Below, piece by piece: positions 61,029 through 64,000 of a stretch of DNA of 64,000 bases (its first letter is position 1; every line of letters starts with the position of its first letter). The stretch comes from Flavobacteriales bacterium UBA6057 (GTDB lineage: Bacteria > Bacteroidota > Bacteroidia > Flavobacteriales_G > Salibacteraceae). The DNA lies in contig DIYJ01000011.1 of the NCBI GenBank assembly GCA_002428995.1, positions 372,001-436,000 on the forward strand, given 5' to 3'. The translations under genes were made by a program, and so were the position numbers. Below the pieces are notes generated by a model that was given only the letters and a program-made list of their open reading frames with translations, was not told where the DNA came from and did no database searches.

Positions 61029-61766
61029 TTAGAGCGCCATCATTTCTTTCAGTTTCACAGACTGTCTTCGCGAGACCTCCACTTTGGTTCCATCCTTCAG
61101 AATAACGAGCAGCCCACCGTTGAACCAGGTCTCTACCTTGTCGATCCATTTCATGTTCACGATGTGCTTACGGCTTGCTCTGAAAAAGTCACGCTCGCTA
61201 AGCCGCTCTGTCAGTGCATTCAGGGATTTAAGGATCAGCGGACGACTGTCGTCAAAATAGACGCGCACATAGTTTCCTTCGCTCTCAAAGAGCCGAATGT
61301 TCTGTAATTCCACAAACCAGCACTTCTCGCCATCTTTTAAAAAGACCTGGTCCGTAGGCCTCAGTAAACCCTGAGCCTCTGGTGCTTTTTCTTCTTCTTC
61401 CCGCTTCTTTTGAAGACGTGCTTTAACCTTATCTACAGCATCTCGCAGGCGAGCTTCTTCTACTGGTTTCATCAGGTAATCCAGGGCATTCACATCGAAG
61501 GCTTTGAGCGCATATTCATCGTAGGCGGTAATGAAGATAACGGCAGGTGCACGCCCTTCGATTTCGTCCAGTAGTTCGAAGCCGGTTTTGCCTGGCATTT
61601 GAATGTCGAGCAACAAAAGATCCGGGTCCAGTTTATCGATTTGCTCCAGTGCTTCTTCAGCATTGCCTGCTTCACCTACAATCTCCAGGTCGTCCCAGCT
61701 GGAGATGATATTCTTTACTTCCTGACGAGCCAGTCGCTCATCATCAACGATCAATGTTCGAATCAT
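61029..61766 (-). CDS. LytTR-family response regulator (second pair)
   Basis: The 245-residue regulator has a receiver domain (LIVDDERLARQEVKNI, LLLDIQMPGKTGFELLDEIE with the phospho-Asp, FITAYDEYALKAF, YLMKPVEE) and a LytTR domain (IRLFESEGNYVRVYFDD, RDFFRASRKHIVNMKWIDKV and VEVSRRQSVKLKEMM). A charged linker (KKREEEEKAPEAQG) joins them. It overlaps the kinase stop by 23 bases, so the pair is co-translated. Confidence 0.93.
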   Translation of the reverse strand: MIRTLIVDDERLARQEVKNIISSWDDLEIVGEAGNAEEALEQIDKLDPDLLLLDIQMPGKTGFELLDEIEGRAPAVIFITAYDEYALKAFDVNALDYLMKPVEEARLRDAVDKVKARLQKKREEEEKAPEAQGLLRPTDQVFLKDGEKCWFVELQNIRLFESEGNYVRVYFDDSRPLILKSLNALTERLSERDFFRASRKHIVNMKWIDKVETWFNGGLLVILKDGTKVEVSRRQSVKLKEMMAL

Positions 61767-62799
61767 GGGTTTCTTGTGTTAAAGGAATGTGCACCGTGGT
61801 TTGCACCGAAGCGCCATTCACGTTTTTAATTTCCAGATCTGCTCGTTCTCCAAATGACAGCCTGAGTCGCGCGCGGGTATTCTCAAGGCCCAGAGAAGAA
61901 TCACTGCTGGTGTTGGGTTCGTAATGACCTGAGTTTGTCACAGCCAGATCAACTCCATCCGCACTCTTCGAAGCTTCAATCTTAATCGTGCCTCCTTTAG
62001 GCAGCTTTGAGATGCCGTGTTTGATGGAGTTTTCAACCAGTGTTTGCAACATCAGCGGTGGAATCTTGATGCTCATTAATTCATCCGGAACTTGCCATTC
62101 CACTTCCAGCCGTTCCTCGTAGCGTGCTTTCTCAATTTCAAGGTAATCGCGGACCATCTGATATTCCTGCTCCAGACGAATCAGATCTTTGCGGCCTGCC
62201 TGCAATGAAGAACGCAGCACGTTGCTCAACTGTGTTACCGCTCGCTTCGCTTTGTTGGGGTCTTCATCAATGAGCGCGCGAATCGTGTTCATCGCGTTGA
62301 AGATGAAGTGAGGGTTCATTTGATCCTTCAGTCTTCTCAGTTCGTATTCGTTGCGGGTCGCTTCCAGCTTGAAGTTCTTGAGCTCTTCTTTTCGGAATCG
62401 CTGGAAAAAAGCGTAGGAGAAGTAGATCAGACTCCAGATGAAAAAGAGCATTCCCCAGGTCACAATGTTGGGGTCTCGCCAACTGAACTCGATGCCCCAA
62501 TTGAATACCAGATTGCCGATGCTGATGTAAAGTGCGTGAAAAATGACCGATACAACCACACAGGCAATGGTTACCCTCGGCAGCAGTCTGCCAATGTCCT
62601 GTTCCAGCCACCCTAATCGTATGATCACCAGTCGATAGAGGTGCGTCACGATCAATCCAAGGGCGAATACGAGGTAGATGCCACCTACTACCTTCATTGA
62701 CATGTCTGTACCTGACATAATGAAGACCGCTGTGGAGATCAGCACGTAGAGCGACCAGCCGATCACCTGAGCTTTGTAGTAATAGCGTGAGGGCGTCAT
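61744..62799 (-). CDS. LytS-type sensor histidine kinase (second pair)
   Basis: The 351-residue kinase has four transmembrane helices in about the first 140 residues (VIGWSLYVLISTAVFIMSG, VVGGIYLVFALGLIVTHLYR, VTIACVVVSVIFHALYISIG, WGMLFFIWSLIYFSYAFF). The His_kinase motif LKDQMNPHFIFNAMNTIRAL follows, then the ATPase region (LVENSIKHGISKLPKGG, SLGLENTRARLRLSFG). There is no large periplasmic sensor, unlike the first pair, so it may sense membrane state or a small ligand. Confidence 0.92.
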   Translation of the reverse strand: MTPSRYYYKAQVIGWSLYVLISTAVFIMSGTDMSMKVVGGIYLVFALGLIVTHLYRLVIIRLGWLEQDIGRLLPRVTIACVVVSVIFHALYISIGNLVFNWGIEFSWRDPNIVTWGMLFFIWSLIYFSYAFFQRFRKEELKNFKLEATRNEYELRRLKDQMNPHFIFNAMNTIRALIDEDPNKAKRAVTQLSNVLRSSLQAGRKDLIRLEQEYQMVRDYLEIEKARYEERLEVEWQVPDELMSIKIPPLMLQTLVENSIKHGISKLPKGGTIKIEASKSADGVDLAVTNSGHYEPNTSSDSSLGLENTRARLRLSFGERADLEIKNVNGASVQTTVHIPLTQETHDSNIDR

Positions 62800-62895
62800 G
62801 TTGAAGTCAAAGTTAGTGCGCGTCTTACATCTTCATGCATAGTTTACACGACCGGAACATGTGCGGTAGAAGCGGTCGCTTACCTTTGACGAGAT

Positions 62896-63480
62896 TTGAA
62901 TTACCTCGCTCATTTTTACCTCGCGGCTCCTGAAGAAGAGATGATGGTGGGCAATTTTATGGGTGATGCCATCAAAGGCAATTCCTTCGATGAATATCCG
63001 GAGCAGGTGGCCAGAGGGATTCATTTTCACCGATTCATCGATTCATTCACCGATCAGCATCCTGAAGTAAAGGCGTCCAAGGCGTTAATGAGGCCTTCAC
63101 AGGGAAAGTACAGCGGTGTGGTAGTGGATGTATTGTTTGACCATTTGCTGGCATTGCACTGGTCTGAATACCACGATGACAGCCTGGAGTCCTTTGCAGC
63201 CGAATGTTACCGAGTAGTGCGCTCAAGGTATGATCTGTTGCCCCTGCGTGCGGAGCGCTTTTTCGGCTACATGACTGCCAACAATATTTTGCCGAAGTAT
63301 GCCTCTCGCCAGGGAATTCGAAAGGTTTTGCAAGGCATGGATTCCAGAACTCCATATGCATCGAACATGCAGGAAGCCATTGACACATTGCCGGAACACT
63401 ACAGCGCTTTGGACGTTCACTTCCAACAGTTTTTTCCCGAGCTGAAAGCCGCAACAGAAGCATGGAAAAAGGAACACTGA
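62896..63480 (+). CDS. Acyl-carrier-protein phosphodiesterase-like protein
   Basis: The 194-residue protein starts at a TTG (62896) giving the standard family N-terminus MNYLAHFYLAAPEEEMMVGN. It continues FMGDAIKGNSFDEYPEQVAR with HFHRFIDSFTDQHPEVKASK, the His-Asp-rich pattern of AcpH/DUF479 phosphodiesterases. AcpH removes the phosphopantetheine arm from ACP in E. coli. Whether this member has that activity is not shown by the sequence. It overlaps mnmD by 19 bases. Confidence 0.85.
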   Translation: MNYLAHFYLAAPEEEMMVGNFMGDAIKGNSFDEYPEQVARGIHFHRFIDSFTDQHPEVKASKALMRPSQGKYSGVVVDVLFDHLLALHWSEYHDDSLESFAAECYRVVRSRYDLLPLRAERFFGYMTANNILPKYASRQGIRKVLQGMDSRTPYASNMQEAIDTLPEHYSALDVHFQQFFPELKAATEAWKKEH

Positions 63481-64000
63481 AACCAGAGCTGGTGGTGAGC
63501 GAAGATGGCTCACACACCCTCAAAGTAGCTGAATTGAAGGAGCACTACCACTCTCACAAAGGTGCTTTGCGTGAGAGTCAACACGTTTTCCTGAAGCATG
63601 GTTTTGAGGTCTTTTCAAATCGCTCAGAGCTGCGAATCCTTGAGGTGGGTTTTGGAACCGGTTTGAATGCGCTGTTGACAGCGCTGGCAGCCCAACCTCA
63701 AAAAGTGACTTACCACACACTGGAAACCTTCCCGCTGAACGCGGAATTAGTGAGTGAGTTGAATTATGCTCAGCTGCTGGATTCAGATCACGCAGCACAA
63801 ACCTTTAATGCCATCCACAAAGCCGAATGGGAAATAGAGGTGCCAGTTGACGAGTGCTTCAAACTTCAAAAGATCGAATGCCCAATTCAGGAATATGAAG
63901 CGCATGAGTCCTACGATTTGGTGTATTACGATGCCTTTGCTCCCCACGCTCAGCCCGAGCTGTGGGAACCAGAAATATGGACCAGGTTATTTGCCATGAT
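63462..64000 (+). CDS. mnmD: tRNA mnm5s2U biosynthesis methyltransferase MnmD (partial)
   Basis: The gene begins with an ATG inside the end of the previous gene and runs off the right edge; 179 codons are visible. It is recognised by VVSEDGSHTLKVAELKEHYH, the SAM site ILEVGFGTGLNALLTALAAQ, and YDLVYYDAFAPHAQPELWEP. This matches the methyltransferase half of MnmC, which as the stand-alone MnmD makes the final methylation of nm5s2U34 in tRNA. The oxidase half is not seen in the visible part. Confidence 0.9.
   Translation, partial: MEKGTLKPELVVSEDGSHTLKVAELKEHYHSHKGALRESQHVFLKHGFEVFSNRSELRILEVGFGTGLNALLTALAAQPQKVTYHTLETFPLNAELVSELNYAQLLDSDHAAQTFNAIHKAEWEIEVPVDECFKLQKIECPIQEYEAHESYDLVYYDAFAPHAQPELWEPEIWTRLFAM

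Overview
The window looks like a Bacteroidota chromosome, most likely order Flavobacteriales (a Cryomorphaceae/Schleiferiaceae-like lineage is a guess). Evidence: an lpxC-fabZ fusion gene, a porX-type response regulator, four secreted proteins with type IX secretion (T9SS) sorting domains, a TonB-dependent receptor followed by a DUF4249-type lipoprotein, and TAnnTTTG-type -7 promoter boxes lying very close to start codons. Base composition looks near 50% GC by eye. Both edges cut through genes: a TonB receptor on the left and mnmD on the right.

Layout. 1-5050: TonB receptor end and DUF4249 lipoprotein, two related small membrane proteins, an acyltransferase and an MDR oxidoreductase. 5050-11660: a repeat-rich gap, a cyclase/TPR/AraC-HTH fusion regulator, then a propeller-type LytS kinase with its LytTR regulator. 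11660-20170: a 2022-residue T9SS protein divergent from a beta-propeller T9SS protein. 20170-25460: tRNA-Arg with elaborate convergent terminators, a WYL regulator, dnaA, a low-molecular-weight phosphatase, an RsmI-like methylase and a TPR protein. 25460-32430: an MBOAT acyltransferase, ettA, hisS (with an unusual AT-rich insertion) and hutH, with intergenic heptamer repeats. 32430-36650: a small membrane-protein/winged-helix operon, a thioesterase, a barrel-like protein and ligA. 36720-40962: a T9SS protein, a voltage-gated K+ channel with zinc ribbon, a DUF4159 protein and a polytopic membrane protein. 40964-45783 (minus): hpt-adk-obgE-(small protein)-aroB-aroA. 45854-50202: purK, purE and a large T9SS type B adhesin-like protein. 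50242-55430 (minus): HD hydrolase, lpxD, lpxC/fabZ, lpxA and an ABC ATPase. 55466-58707: porX, tsaE and ald. 58730-62799 (minus): LytS/LytTR pair, SiaC-like protein, an unknown protein, a Skp-like lipoprotein and a DUF4924-like protein. 62896-64000: ACP phosphodiesterase-like protein and mnmD.

Most genes are housekeeping: replication initiation, ligation, tRNA charging and modification, purine and shikimate biosynthesis, and lipid A synthesis. The lineage-specific layer is surface biology: T9SS cargo and the regulator PorX, plus two LytS/LytTR pairs. No phage, transposase, CRISPR array or classical defence island was seen. The most unusual signals are a roughly 145-codon AT-rich segment inside hisS where a short linker is expected, with hutH overlapping the hisS stop; modular heptamer/hexamer repeats in several intergenic gaps, one of which abuts the hisS promoter; and a cyclase fused to an AraC-type DNA-binding domain with atypical purine-specifying residues.
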